Shown here: piece after piece, positions 1 to 10,181 of the stretch
Layout of the letters: each line of letters starts with the position of its first letter
Numbering within the stretch: position 1 is the first letter of the stretch
Source: Bremia lactucae
Taxonomy: Eukaryota > Oomycota > Peronosporomycetes > Peronosporales > Peronosporaceae
DNA: 26,190 nucleotides
Reading direction: 5' to 3'
Assembly (NCBI RefSeq): GCF_004359215.1
Contig: NW_027152196.1
Coordinates: 529,352-555,541, forward strand
Position numbers and translations under genes: made by a program
The notes under the pieces: generated by a model
Database searches by the model: none
Told to the model about the DNA's origin: nothing
The model's input: the letters and a program-made list of their open reading frames with translations, nothing else

Positions 1-1211
1 GGTCGGGGTCAGTAGGGGCGCAACGCCCTACTGATCCAGCAACCTCAAGAGAATTTGCAAATCTCTTGACTAAAGTTGCTCCAGACACACGATCATTATG
101 TGTCTCTGCACCTGGTGATGAGGTATCCCTCATCACCTAGAAGTTAAAAGTGACAAATGATTTGTCACATAGAGCCCTAGTGGACTGTGGAGCGTCAAAT
201 AACTTTATTCGTCGCCAGTCGCTAGAGAATCGTGGGCTCGGATATGTTGAGCGCGACATCCCTCCAATGAGGATGACGGTGCGTCTAGCGACAGGCGCAT
301 CGATAACAGTAATGAAACGCGTAGTGAATTTTCACTAACGTTAAAGCTTTACAGTACGATGATGAATTTTTCGTACTTTATTTAGATGACAAATTTGATG
401 TCATCCTAGGTTTGCCTTGGCTCAGAAAATATGAGCCAAGGATTAGCTAGCAGCATTAATCCGTAAAGATGCCTGCCACTTGTTCATCAGATGGCGATCT
501 GATGAACGTCTTGGAGCGTCCACAAGCGTGTGGATGTACTACGAGTGAGTGCGATGGCCTTACTTGTGGTACGGTCGCTAGTACGACTGCACAAGATCAC
601 ACTGTGATTACTAATGACCCTGTGAAGTCAGCCGCCGGTGGCTGTGCGAATGCACAGGCAGCGCCGAAGGTCCACCATTCGAATAAGTCGAGTGGATTGA
701 GACATGAATGTACGCCTAGCGGGCGACATCCAACGAAGATACCGGTTGTCCAAATTGGACAACACGATGATCCTAGGTCGAGTAGAGAGTAGACCGTAGA
801 TGACACGACTGTGATAGCGCAACCAAAGTCGGAAGACGTTGAGGGAATAAGTCTCCACGTACTTGATAAGAAATCTCCTCAAATAGTTAATGCTGAAGTG
901 ACTAGACTTCAGCATCCCGAGGGATTGATCTCTCGGCAGTCTGTGGATAAATTCCAGGAAGAAACGAGACATTGAACGTCTTAGTTAATGGCGAATCAAG
1001 AGTAGGCGCTTATAATCTTGATCCGTATGCGCCTCTGAAGTTAACTATGAAAATAAACTCAATTACCAACCCTAGAACCCAAGCGGCTCTTGAGAGATCT
1101 GCATAGTGGTAGAATCAAGCAGATCTGCGTACTCGTCACAGAGGACGAATACATAACCGACACACGGTCAGCGGTAATTTTTGTAGAGGACGAACGAGTT
1201 TTCAGTAGCTT
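1..1211 (+). repeat. Direct repeat with 24979-26190
   Basis: Copy A and copy F match at roughly 90% from the first base of the window to the last, with an offset close to 24,979. The two ends of the window lie in the same part of the same element family in the same orientation. Confidence 0.88.
150..447 (+). pseudogene. Gypsy A protease (retropepsin) remnant
   Basis: The aspartic protease would cleave the retroelement polyprotein. The active-site motif is DCGAS, followed by NNFIRRQSLE; a later stretch has the usual ILGLPWL-type segment around 400-425. The frame is lost near 338, where a stop follows VNFH. Further on, the family reading frame meets TAG at 448-450, where most gypsy elements have tryptophan (IxW), and TAA at 457-459. 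Copy F carries the same TAG at 25430-25432. The homologous region of F (25120-25432) is clearly colinear. The call rests on the active-site motif and on position between gag and RT. Confidence 0.85.
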
Positions 1212-1265
1212 GTCGATAGACGAAAGTGTCGTCGATGTGATGACTCGGATTGAGAGATATACTAC
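451..1265 (+). pseudogene. Gypsy A protease-RT spacer of the polyprotein
   Basis: This stretch joins protease to RT in the polyprotein. An open frame 469-792 encodes a Cys-, Ser- and Thr-rich segment (MPATCSSDGDLMNVLERPQ at its start) with no domain I recognise. It ends where TCG in copy F has become TAG in A (790-792), then stays readable in the same frame until a one-base loss near 968. Copy F keeps the equivalent stretch fully open from 25451 to the window end, which supports a real coding spacer rather than chance. This stretch holds several perfect hairpins, for example 482-507 and 745-763. Confidence 0.7.
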
Positions 1266-1317
1266 ATAATCCTAGGATTGACTTAAGACAAATCCTTTTT
1301 ATAAGAATTTGATTGAA

Positions 1318-2250
1318 TTTAGGGATGTATTTCCTGAAATAGTTCCATGCGAGTTGTTTAAGGATAAAGGCACTCGACATGGGATCGAGCTCAAACCGGG
1401 CTCGAAGTACTGTGTCAGTGGTGACTGCCTCGTAAACAGCTACTTGCGATCGATAAATTCTTCATCGATCGATTAAAAGCGGGCCATGTAAGGGAGTCAA
1501 CCTCCACAATTACATCTCCGATTTTCTGGATGCGATAGGCCACAAGAGGGTGGCGGATAGTGCACGCATTCAATAAACTGAATGCTGCAACCGTACCATC
1601 TCAAACAACGATACCTAGAACAGACGTAATCATAGATGGTATGTCTAAGAGTGCCACCTTTTCGTCTATGGATCTGATGAATGGATCTTATCAGATCCTT
1701 ATGCGTGAGCGGGACATCCCGTACACAGCAGTGAGCACTCCCAGTGGGATGCTCTGGGAAAGGCTAGTAATGCCACACAGGGGATAAGTAACGCCCCTGC
1801 AACATTCAACAGATGCGTTACGGATCTGTTAAGACCGGTGCGAACTCTCGCACCGAGTTATTTGACGATGCGTTCGTCCATAGCCGGGCCATGAACGGAA
1901 AGACGGACGTGAAAGTTCATAAAACTTACGTTCGTCAGGTTCTTACACTTATGCAAAAGCATAAGTTGTACGCAAATCTCAAGAAGTGTATTTTCGCTGC
2001 AAGCGAAATGCCACCTCTTGGTGCATCGTCGGAAAACACGGCGTGCGCCCTGATCCCGAAATGATCAAGGCAATTATCGACTGGCCAGTTTCAGTCGATT
2101 TTAAGCGACTTATAATTTCCTTGGATTAGCGGCGTACTTGAACGAGTACTCCCGTAATTATGCGGAGATGACGGTCCATTTTTACGTCTCTTGAAAAAAG
2201 ACGAGAAATGGCTATAGAACGCTAATTTGTCAGCGTTTCTTTAAGGTATC
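1318..2250 (+). pseudogene. Gypsy A reverse transcriptase remnant
   Basis: The RT would copy the element RNA into DNA. The N-terminal part (FRDVFPEIVPCEL near 1318) is followed by AFNKLNAATVPSQTTIPR at 1563 onwards. The first catalytic block, FSSMDLMNGSYQILM, is present near 1660-1705. The YxDD box is altered: near 1855-1880 the frame reads LFDDAFVHSRA, so the Tyr is missing although both Asp remain. A frameshift and stop lie between these two parts (about 1787-1813), and the thumb region is frameshifted again after about 2030. The enzyme cannot be active as written. Confidence 0.9.
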
Positions 2251-2262
2251 AAGCAAAGCTTA

Positions 2263-2672
2263 ATGCAATCGCTCCTCTTGGCGATTGCAGATAAAGACAG
2301 ACCATTCCATGTGGTCTGTGAAGCCAGCGATTTCGCAATCGGCTGTGCGTTAATGCAATACGATATAGACGGCGCGGAACGCGTCGTCTGTTACCAATTG
2401 CATCAGCTGCAACCAGCGATACGCAATTACTCAGTGCATAACAAGAAACTACTTGCCATGAAATACGCACTGGCTTCGTTTAGGGTCTATCTCCTCGGAG
2501 ACCGACCGTTCATCGTATATACGTACCATGCGTCATTAGGCACGGCGGTAAATAGCCAGCCTCTCGCAAAGAATGGCGAGGTGGCTATCCTTCTTTGCGG
2601 AGTATAATTTCTCTGTGAAATTTAAACCAGGACGACTTAATGTCGTCGCCGATGCGTTATCACGCCGACCTG
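2263..2672 (+). pseudogene. Gypsy A RNase H remnant
   Basis: RNase H would remove template RNA during reverse transcription. The start reads DKDRPFHVVCEASDFAIG; family members usually have CDASD, so the first catalytic Asp appears changed to Glu. A second conserved site, TDHASL in copies B, C/D and E, reads TYHASL here, losing another Asp. The frame shifts within 2570-2607 and continues as MARWLSFFAEYNFSVKFKPG, then a C-terminal ADALSRRPD near 2650, the usual end of the domain. The breakpoints of copies B, C/D and E all fall within positions equivalent to about 2452-2516 of this domain. Confidence 0.9.
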
Positions 2673-2759
2673 ATTTCGAGTCAGCAGTGCACCCCAACAG
2701 TGAAAGTGATCTTACTGTTGCAATACTCACTACGAGTGTTCCGTCATCAACCTTAGTTG

Positions 2760-4205
2760 ATGACATAAAGAAAGCCTACAAAGAAGATAAGGACCTTCTG
2801 CGTTTAACGGATCATCTGACGAATCCATCCAATAAATCTTTTATAGATTTATTGGCTTTATATCGATCGTCATCCGATCAATACACAACACGTAACGGCT
2901 TATTGTATAATAAATACACAGCCGTTACCGGCGACACCCCACGTGTCGTCGACCCAACTCACAATGATTTGCGCTTGCGCATCATGTATGAGTGTCACGA
3001 TGCTCCAACAAGTGGACATCGTGGACGTGAGAAAACTTACCTCACAGTAAGTCGCGACTTTTACTGGCCCCGCCAGTATCGCTTCGTGCGCAAGTACATG
3101 CGTGCTTGCTAGGTATGCCAACAGGCGAAGCCTAGCCCTTCATCTCGTGCACCTTCCAACTCTACCACTACCGGCAGGATGTTGGCAGTCCGTATCTATG
3201 GACTTCGCCTTCGAATTTCCTAAAAGCGATCACAAAAATAATGGATCCTTTTTTGTAGACAGATTCAGCAAGATGGTACATCTTGCTGCAGTACCAGAGT
3301 CGATCACGGCTCCGGGCTGTCCCTTGTCTTTATCGACACGGTATTCAAACCCCACGGTTTACCCCGTGAACTGGTCTCGGATAGAGATCCACGGTTTACA
3401 GCGGAGTTTTGGCAATCCGTGTTTCCGATCTCTCAGAACACGGCTGACTCTGTCAACTTCTGATTATCCAGAAACAGATGGTCAGACGAAACGCGAAAAT
3501 CGCGATTTCGAAGAGATACTCTAAGGTTACGTCCAAACGCATCCGAATTGGAGTGAGTTAATATCGATGGTCGAATTTGCCATCAATAATTCGATGCGTG
3601 CGTCTTCAACGCATACACTGTTCGTATATGGCTTACGCAATCCTCGTATACCCACCCAATTAGAGGGATCCTCTAGTTTAGGGGGGAATGGACTCGCACG
3701 AGCAAAACCATTTCTGGCTCATGCTCATCACGCGTCGATGTTAACAACGACGCGAATGATGTCGATGTCGAAGCAATCGACACCGAAGATGAGAAAACTC
3801 TCATGGCAGTGCGCACAAAGCGCACTGAAAAAGAAAAAAACAAATGAGTCAGCAGAGGAATTTATGCTGACACGAGAATCAGTAATCCGTTTCGTACAGG
3901 ATTCTGTTGCTAACGCAGTGGACTGTCAGAAATGGAACGCAGACAAACATGGAAGAGCAAACGTTCTTTCATTTAAGGTTAATGACCTAGTACTACTCTC
4001 TACGGTAAACTTACCTAAGCGTGTAGTCACTCATGTGGGTTGCAGTAAATTCCTACCCAAGTTCATTGGGCCTTTCCGTGTACCGAATCGCAGAGACAAT
4101 GCGTACACAATAAACTGCCACGTAGGATGCATTTGCATCCTACGTTTTATGCTGGTCGGCTCCGCCTGTACCATCAGTTCGCGGTTTCTTCCGAGGACCG
4201 TCTGA
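2760..4205 (+). pseudogene. Gypsy A integrase remnant
   Basis: Integrase would insert the cDNA into the genome. The zinc-binding N-terminus (HxxH with CHDAPTSGHRG near 2990-3015, then CxxC around 3108) is interrupted by TAG at 3110-3112. The catalytic core starts at SMDFAFEF (about 3195). The second acidic site, VSDRDPRF, is readable in another frame near 3375-3400. The third motif is DGQTK, so the catalytic Glu has become Lys (3490-3492); copy B has the same change. The C-terminal part (3567-4205) includes NAVDCQKWNADKHGRAN and LVLLSTVNLPKR, then loses frame by a one-base deletion near 4110 that copy B shares. Confidence 0.9.
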
Positions 4206-4539
4206 CCACCCTTTTCAAGAATCCCTAAAAGATTCTTGTGGTCACGAGCCAGATTCTCATGCTGAATATGGGGATTCTCATTTCGGGTACAAAGATCCTC
4301 GAAACCGCAATGAGCTGAAGACAGATCATCACGAAGAGCGTGATAATTCTGTTCGTACTCCAACATGGAGTTCGCACTCTTCGAACGGTCTTCAAACCGT
4401 TTGATATGCTGAGCCTGCACCATCTGCTCTAACGAGCTATTATCACCGCGCTCTTGATGAATTCCTTCCCAAAATCATGGAGGAAGCAATCGAGTTTGTC
4501 GATCTTCGACTCTAGATCCGACACATGAGTCGGATCTAG

Positions 4540-4695
4540 TTTTCCTCTTCCGCCACAATACTTGGTGGATTCCCACGGTGGTCAACGTTTCCTTGTGGAA
4601 CGTATTCGAAACCACCGTGATGTGAATTGCAGCGAACAAGTTGACGTTGAGGGCCTCGTCCGTCAGTATGAAATGACCCATTCGATGGATCAGTA
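4540..4695 (+). pseudogene. Gypsy A chromodomain with internal deletion
   Basis: A chromodomain at the end of integrase is thought to steer integration toward marked chromatin. Here the plus strand reads GGQRFLVERIRNHRDV near 4578-4625, then jumps at about 4636-4641 to DVEGLVRQYEMTHSMDQ and a stop. Copies D and E keep the missing middle (SYLV, WRGY-type, SHDxxxPRS). The deletion of roughly 75-80 bp removes the core aromatic residues and is also present in copy B, which is strong evidence that A and B descend from one damaged parent. Confidence 0.75.
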
Positions 4696-4859
4696 GGTCC
4701 ATCGAAATACATGCATCCTTGGCGCTTATAAATCAGTTGCAAAACGTCAATCGCATCGCGCATCTCGATAAAGATATGAGCCCTTTTCCAGGGCGAAGAA
4801 AGGGAATAGACATCCCTTTTACTCGTTTCGTGTTGTCAACACAACACGGACAGGGATCA

Positions 4860-4945
4860 CACGTGACGCATGGAAGTCCTGCCTCACGTGACAGCCCATG
4901 CGATTCCCCACGTGACGCATGGAAGTCCTGCCTCACGTGACAGCC
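4860..4945. repeat. 49-bp tandem duplication
   Basis: A 37-base segment at 4860-4896 is repeated exactly at 4909-4945, giving a unit of 49 bp. Each copy is itself palindromic, with outer arms CACGTGA and TCACGTG around a ten-odd-base centre. Copies B, D and E have one copy of this hairpin, so the duplication is specific to A. Confidence 0.9.
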
Positions 4946-5263
4946 AATGAACTTTATACCTTGCACCGATTGGAGTTCGTTTCTCAAACTTAACGTGAAT
5001 TGCTTTCAAACTTTGAAGCCAGGCTACGCGTCCAATGTCTTTAACATTGCGAATAAACGTGCTCCAGGCTTGCATAAGCGAGACTTTATCTCGCTTATTG
5101 TTGCCACTGTACCATCGACGCTTTAAAAAAGCATCGAGATAAAAATCTTCCCCATCGCGAAAGCTCTTCGCGCTAAGATCAAGGCCATGCAGCTTTTTGC
5201 AATAAATAATGTATTTTTACTGTGAGGAGTAGTCTCTCCAGACAAGCTATTGATTAGCTGCTT

Positions 5264-5753
5264 TGTACTGCTTCAGTACAAGTCCACTTCGCACTGCCTC
5301 AGTCCGAGTAATGCCTCACGTCACTTCACGTACACTAGTACGTGCAGAGGAAGACTCTCTTTTAAACACTTGCTTTAAAGGGGGTGATTAAAAACTGTAT
5401 TAATATAATTAAGTTCTTCTTGTCTATCCACTTAATAGCAACTTAATTATAAATTAATACAAATCATGAAATAAAGTCTTAACTGTCTTTCTCTTTGCGC
5501 GCGTCCAGCGCTGACTGTACCACGTAGAAAGTAGATATAATGGTCTACATCTATGAAATAAAGTCTTAACTGTCTTTCTCTTTGCGCGCGTCCAGCGCTG
5601 ACTGTACCGGGTAGAAAGTAGATATAATGGTCTACATCTAGGGATTAGCTTTTTAGTTATTACCATGTAAAGTAATATTCTCCAAATTATCTCGACGTTT
5701 TAGATAATATATTTATTAGCACTCTACAAGTATTAGTTTCATGTAACAATACA
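5264..5753 (-). repeat. 3' LTR of gypsy copy B
   Basis: On the minus strand this begins TGTATTG at 5753, next to a purine-rich tract, and matches the LTR at 23436-23838 across its length. It lacks the last 20 or so bases of that LTR (the part ending CGATACA), because it is fused to copy A at 5258-5263. It is longer than the other LTR owing to an 87-bp tandem duplication. Only this LTR of copy B is present. Confidence 0.8.
5466..5639. repeat. 87-bp direct tandem repeat (two copies) in the LTR
   Basis: Copy 1 is 5466-5552 and copy 2 is 5553-5639, differing by two adjacent positions (ACCACG versus ACCGGG). The unit includes a hairpin with arms GTAGA and TCTAC around TATAATGG. The LTR at 23436 lacks the unit in recognisable form, so this may be an enhancer-like amplification or a recent slippage event. 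Confidence 0.9.
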
Positions 5754-5776
5754 CCCCGTTTCATCACCCCTCACTT
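5754..5776 (-). other. Polypurine tract of gypsy copy B
   Basis: Immediately before the LTR start, the minus strand is mostly purine (GTGAGGGGTGATGAAACGGGG). Such a tract primes plus-strand DNA synthesis in LTR retrotransposons. The equivalent site before the LTR at 23436 is similarly purine rich. Confidence 0.55.
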
Positions 5777-5841
5777 AAACGACAATCAATCTGACTGTCA
5801 TTAGGTAGAGTGGTCACTATACGAGCACTTTATTAAAAACG

Positions 5842-7503
5842 ATGTTGATTGGTCAGATTCATCATTTTTGATTCTATCGCATGGTTAACAAGTCCATGCG
5901 GTATGCGAATAGTGCGGCGCCTTTGGCTGCGGTTCATGCAGCCGCGGGCGACGCATTATTGTCTCTTGCGGCAGCCGTTCCGTCTGCCGTAGTGTCATTC
6001 TCCCGCAACTCTAAATTTAGCGGGTGCACGTGGTGATACACCACGTGAATGTGACCCCTCTTTGGAGGTCGACAACGAATGCGAGCCTGACGAAATGGCC
6101 GATTCGGTGAGAACAGAACAGTCGCCTGATCATCGTCAGGCGACTGACAATGAGCCTTCGAATGAGGGAACTCATTCGAGTAGGCGTGCTGGTAGCATTC
6201 GCTACAGCATGTTCGGTTCCGACGATAATTGCTCGTCGCCAGCATCGTCTCCCGTGCCGTCACCTGCACATATCTCTGTGCGTGGTGATGACGATGGCAT
6301 AAGCTATCGTAATAAATGTGATTTGTGATATTCCTGCTTGAGTGGGCACGACTCAGGGGATTGTAGACACAAAAATGTCTTGTCTTGCCCCTGAGAAGAA
6401 GCCGTGTCTTTTGCCCGGACGGCTAATCAATAGCTTGTCTGGAGAGACTACTCCTCACATAAATATACAACTTTTTGGGACAAGCTACATGGCCTTGATC
6501 CTAGCGCGAGGAACTTTCGCGCTGAGTAAGATTTTAATCTCGATGCTTTTTAAGCATCGACGGTATAGTGGCAACAATATGCGATATAAAGTTCTTATGC
6601 AAGCCTGGAGCGCGTTTAATCGCAATGTCAAAGACATTGGACGCGAAGCCTGGCTTCAAAGACTTAACGCGATTCGCGTTAAGTTTGAGAAAAAAACTCC
6701 AACCGGTGCAAAGTATAAATTGCATCGGTTGTCACGTGAGGCCGGGCTTCCATGCCTCACGTGGGGTGATCCCTGTCTGTGTTGTGTAAGCAACTCGAAG
6801 AGGGTAAAAGGGTATGTCTAATCCCTTTCTTTACCCTGGATCGGGTGATTTCTGTCCGTGTTTGTTGACAACACGAAACGAGTAAAAGGGAATGTCTATT
6901 CCCTTTCTTTGCCCTGGACGTAGTGCAACTGATTTACATGCGCCAGGGGCGCGTGATTTCCGATAGACCTTCTGATCCATCGAATGGGTCACTTCATACT
7001 GACGAACGAGGCCCTCAACGTCAACTTGTTCGCTGCACCTTCACATCACGGTGGTTTTGAATACGTTCCACAAGGAAACGTTGACCACCGTGGGAATCCA
7101 CCAAGTATTGTGGCGGAAGAGGAAAACTAGATCCGACTCATGTGTCGGATCTAGAGTCGAAGATCGACAAACTCGATTGCTTCCTCCATGATTTGAGGGA
7201 ATTCATCAAGAGCGCGGTGATAATAGCTCGTTAGAGCAGATGGTGCAGGCTCAGCATATCAAACGGTTTGAAGACCGTTCGAAGAGTGCGAACTCCATGT
7301 TGGAGTACGAACGGAACTATCACGCTCTTCGTGATGATCTGTCTTCAGCTCATTGCGGTTTCGAGGATCTTCGTTCCCGAAATGAGAATCTGGCTCGTGA
7401 CCACAAGAATCTTTTAGGGATTCTTGAAAAGGGTGGTCAGACCGGTCCTCGGAAGAAACCGCGAACTGATGGTACAGGCGGAGCCGACCAACATAAAACG
7501 TAG
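5842..7503 (+). pseudogene. Antisense ORF of gypsy B (aORF), full length but broken
   Basis: This is the most complete left-hand copy of the antisense product. The start at 5842 matches the start in copy E (23349) by alignment; both lie about 90 bases inside the LTR. In order: an Ala-rich N-terminus (5881-6030, SAAPLAAVHAAAGDALLSL), an acidic and Ser/Pro-rich stretch (6062-6328), a Trp- and Lys-rich middle (6590-6820, LMQAWSAFNRNVKDIGREAW), and a coiled-coil C-terminus (7200-7503, with LEYERNYHALRDDLSS and NLLGILEKGGQ), stopping at TAG. Stops lie near 5871, 6033 and 6330, with frameshifts in the middle. No family was recognised. It overlaps the end of pol on the other strand tail to tail. Confidence 0.6.
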
Positions 7504-9136
7504 GACGCAAACGCATCCTACGTGGCAGTTTATTGTGTACGCATTGCCTCTGCGATTCAGTACACGGAAAGGCCCAATGAACTTGGGTAGAAATTTACTG
7601 CAACCCACATGAGTGACTACACGCTTAGGTAAGTTTACCGTAGAGAGTAGTACTAGGTCATTAACCTTAAATGAAAGAACGTTTGCTCTTCCATGTTTGT
7701 CTGCGTTCCATTTCTGACAGTCCACTGCGTTAGCAACAGAATCCTGTACGAAACGGATTACTGATTCTCGTGTCAGCATAAATTCCTCTGCTGACTCATT
7801 TGTTTTTTTCTTTTTCAGTGCGCTTTGTGCGCATTGCCATGAGAGTTTTCTCATCTTCGGTGTCGATTGCTTCGACATCGACATCATTCGCGTCGTTGTT
7901 AACATCGACGCGTGATGAGCATGAGCCAGAAATGGTTTTGCTCGTGCGAGTCCATCCCCCTTTAAACTAGAGGATCCCTCTAATTGGGTGGGTATACGTG
8001 AATTGCATAAGCCATATACGAACGGTGTATGCGTTGAAGACGCACGCATCGAATTATTGATGGCAAATTCGACCATCGATATTAACTCACTCCAATTCGG
8101 ATACGATTGGACGTAACCTTAGAGTATCTCTTCGAAATCGCGATTTTCGCGGTTTCGTCTGACCATCTGTTTCTGGATAATCAGAAGTTGACAGAGTCAG
8201 CCGTGTTCTGAGAGATCGGAACACGGATTGCTAAAACTCCGCTGTAAACCGTGGATCTTTATCCGAGACCAGTTCACGGGGTAACTCGTGGGGTTTGAAT
8301 ACCGTGTCGATAAAGACAAGGGCACAGCCCGGAGCCGTGATCGACTCTGGTACTGCAGCAAGATGTACCATCTTGCTGAATCTGTCTACAAAAACAGGAT
8401 CCATTGTTTTTGTGATCGCTTTTAGGAAATCCGAAGGCGAAGTTCATAGATACGGACTGCCAACATTCTGCCGGAAGTGGTAGAGTTGGAAGGTGCACGG
8501 GATGAAGGGCTAGGCTTCGCCCGTTGGCATACCTCGCAAGCACGCATGCACTTGCGCACGAAGCGATACTGGCGGGGCCAGTAAAAGTCGCGACTTACTG
8601 TGAGATAAGTTTTCTCACGTCCACGATGCCCAGTTGTTGGTGCATCGTAATACTCATACATGATGCGCAAACGCAAATCATTGTGAGTTGGGACGACGAC
8701 ACAAGGATTGTCGCCGGTAATGGCTGTGTAATGCAAGAAGCCGTTACGTATTGTGTAGCGATCGGATGACGATCGATATAAAGCCATAAAATCTTTAAAA
8801 GATTTATTGGATGGATTCATCAGATGATCCATTAAACGCAGAAGATCCTTATCTTCTGCGTAGGCTTTCTTTATGTCCTCAAACAAGGTTAATGATGGAA
8901 CACTTGAAATGAGTTACGCAAAAAAACAGTGGGATCCTTTTCACTGTTGGAATGCGCAGCCGACTCGAAATCGGGTCGGCGTGATGACGCATCAACGACG
9001 ACATCAAGACGTCCTGGTTTATATTCCACGGAGAAATTCACTCTGCGAAGAAGGATAGCCACCTCGCCATTCTTTGCGAGGTGTGGGCTATTTACCGCCG
9101 TGCGTAATGACGCATGGTCTGTATATACACTAGTTG
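6423..9136 (-). repeat. Right arm of the large inverted repeat (B arm)
   Basis: This arm pairs with 2516-5258. The arms differ by small indels, such as the 49-bp duplication present only in A (4860-4945), so they are not a perfect assembly mirror. Confidence 0.85.
6980..9136 (-). pseudogene. Gypsy B pol remnant: RNase H, integrase, chromodomain
   Basis: On the minus strand, RNase H starts at TDHASLRTAVNSPH (about 9125) and continues to a readable VEYKPGRLDVV (near 9020). The zinc-binding part lies in 8886-8422 (HNDLRLRIMY, CxxC as ACEVCQRAKP). The core is frameshifted, with the third catalytic site changed to DGQTK at 8153-8155. The C-terminal part is 8076-7414 (NAVDCQKWNADKHGRAN, LVLLSTVNLPKR). 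The chromodomain remnant near 7130-6985 has the same internal deletion as in A. Everything before the middle of RNase H is missing. It cannot encode an active enzyme. Confidence 0.9.
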
Positions 9137-9180
9137 CCACTTGGTTCTAAGAACCCCTGAATCCCTTTAACTAGGATTCC

Positions 9181-10172
9181 TTAAGTTTTAATAGATCGTA
9201 CGACCCCCTGAATTGTTAAACCTATTAGTTGATAGTCGTCGACAGTTCTGCAACGACTCGGTGGGAGTGGCGAGTATAAATAGGATACATCACCCGCGCG
9301 TGAGTAAGAAAATACTGACGAGGTCGGCCCAAACCCTAGAGGTGAAGAACAACCTCCTGGTGATACGAGTGTTGAAATGGGCGCGCGTTTCGACCCATAG
9401 AACGTGGCCTGTCCACGTCGAGCGCACATAAAAACGATCGATGCGACTAGCCCTATCCTCCTCCCAGTATGTAAAATGGTCCACAAGTCATCCAACCCGC
9501 CATCGTCCGCATGGTCCCACAACACCTTCGCATCCGCGAGACCTTTTGCTGCAAGCACACTATCTAGAGCCGGACTCTCCGACCGATTCGACCGATGATA
9601 GCCATAGCTATCGAATGAAGGACTCTGCACGCAGCTAAAAAACCCACCAACAGTCGCGATCTTAGGCTTCAAATCCCAAGAGAGGAGCGAGGTAAAGAAG
9701 TGTTCGCATTCCAACCTAAGCGATAGAGCATACACGTTGAGAAGGACAATATCTTTAATGGAAATGGCGATCACCTGGGTGCTCCATTTCTCCTTCTACC
9801 AGGCCTTCGCGCGCGCTGTGGATTGAAAAGTTAAACGAATCGCAACCCTGTTTGGGCGACCCAGTACATCAGAAAAAAGGCAACGTAACGCTAGAGTCCC
9901 GATCCTTTCCCCAAAATCGTGCCCAATAAAACCGAAAGAGGTTGCGTCCTCATCCGTGTGCACGTGAGTTTTCTAAATGCACCACGCTAACAGATGCAGT
10001 CGCTAAGAACGACGTCGCCACGCCGACAATAAACCTGATCGAACACTAATCTTGAAACCTCTCCAATTTTGGGAAATATACAGCGTGTCACCGAGACGAC
10101 CCTCAAGTAGAATCCTTGACGCCTCAGGGGAACTAGTCCAGTCCTGAAGCAGACGATACCGTCCCTAAGCAT
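9181..10172 (-). pseudogene. LINE-type endonuclease domain, degenerate
   Basis: The minus strand resembles the apurinic-type endonuclease (exonuclease-endonuclease-phosphatase fold) at the start of LINE ORF2. Readable marks are DIVLLNVYALSLRLE (about 9750), then an equivalent of the GGDFN motif that reads GGFFSC (catalytic Asp and Asn lost), SESPALDSVLAAKGLADA, FTYWEEDRASRIDRFYV (about 9475-9425) and a trailing LFFTSRVWADLV. At least two frameshifts and several stops are present. The RT that should follow is missing: gypsy B begins about 50 bases beyond 9181. Upstream minus-strand sequence (10000-10172) fits the start of the same domain only weakly. Confidence 0.65.
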
Positions 10173-10181
10173 CCGCTTAAC

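Larger units (their letters stand above)
4140..5257 (-). pseudogene. Antisense ORF of gypsy A (aORF), C-terminal two thirds, broken
   Basis: On the strand opposite to pol, A retains the distal part of the family-wide antisense frame. It reads, in pieces, LMQAW-type through FIRNVKDIGR, WLQ, LSREAGLPCVTW (5075-4884), then MRDAIDVLQLIYKRQG (from 4763), then the coiled-coil end (4423-4140) with HIKRFEDRSKSANSMLEYE and NLLGILEKGG, stopping at TAG (4142-4140). The N-terminal Ala- and Ser-rich part is lost because A is cut at about 5258. Several frameshifts separate the pieces. The function is unknown. The same product is recognisable in copies B, D and E. Confidence 0.6.
2516..5258 (+). repeat. Left arm of a large inverted repeat (A arm)
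   Basis: This arm matches the reverse complement of 6423-9136 at high identity, with shared lesions. The spacer of about 1.16 kb consists of the B LTR and the N-terminal part of the B antisense frame. A transcript across both arms would fold into a long double-stranded RNA. Confidence 0.85.
1..5262 (+). mobile_element. Gypsy copy A, degenerate Ty3/gypsy element with chromodomain
   Basis: This is a decayed Ty3/gypsy retrotransposon read on the plus strand. In order it shows the end of gag (before 140), protease (about 150-447), a spacer (451-1265), RT (1318-2250), RNase H (2263-2672), integrase (2760-4205), a chromodomain remnant (4540-4695) and a 3' region that carries an antisense frame. 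Stops and frameshifts break every domain. Its 5' LTR and most of gag lie outside the window. Its 3' end stops at about 5258-5263, where it joins the minus-strand LTR of copy B, so it has no 3' LTR here. Domain order and the chromodomain place it with chromoviruses. The family name is unknown to me. Confidence 0.93.
5264..9136 (-). mobile_element. Gypsy copy B, 5'-truncated, inverted relative to A
   Basis: Read on the minus strand, this copy starts in RNase H at about 9136, continues through integrase and the chromodomain remnant, carries the antisense frame on the plus strand (5842-7503), and ends with a polypurine tract and a 3' LTR (5753-5264). It shares with A the one-base frameshift at the integrase C-terminus, the DGQTK change (8153-8155) and the chromodomain deletion. 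It therefore arose from the same damaged parent as A, by inverted duplication or by later gene conversion. It ends at its 5' side against LINE-like sequence at about 9137-9180. Confidence 0.9.

Noticed and set aside
628..972. Minus-strand frame of 114 codons opposite the protease-RT spacer
   Set aside because: No counterpart was seen in copy F, and there is no protein-like pattern; antisense shadow of the spacer.
4858..4945. CRISPR-like spaced repeats
   Set aside because: Only two copies with a 12-base spacer, in eukaryotic retroelement sequence; a simple tandem duplication.
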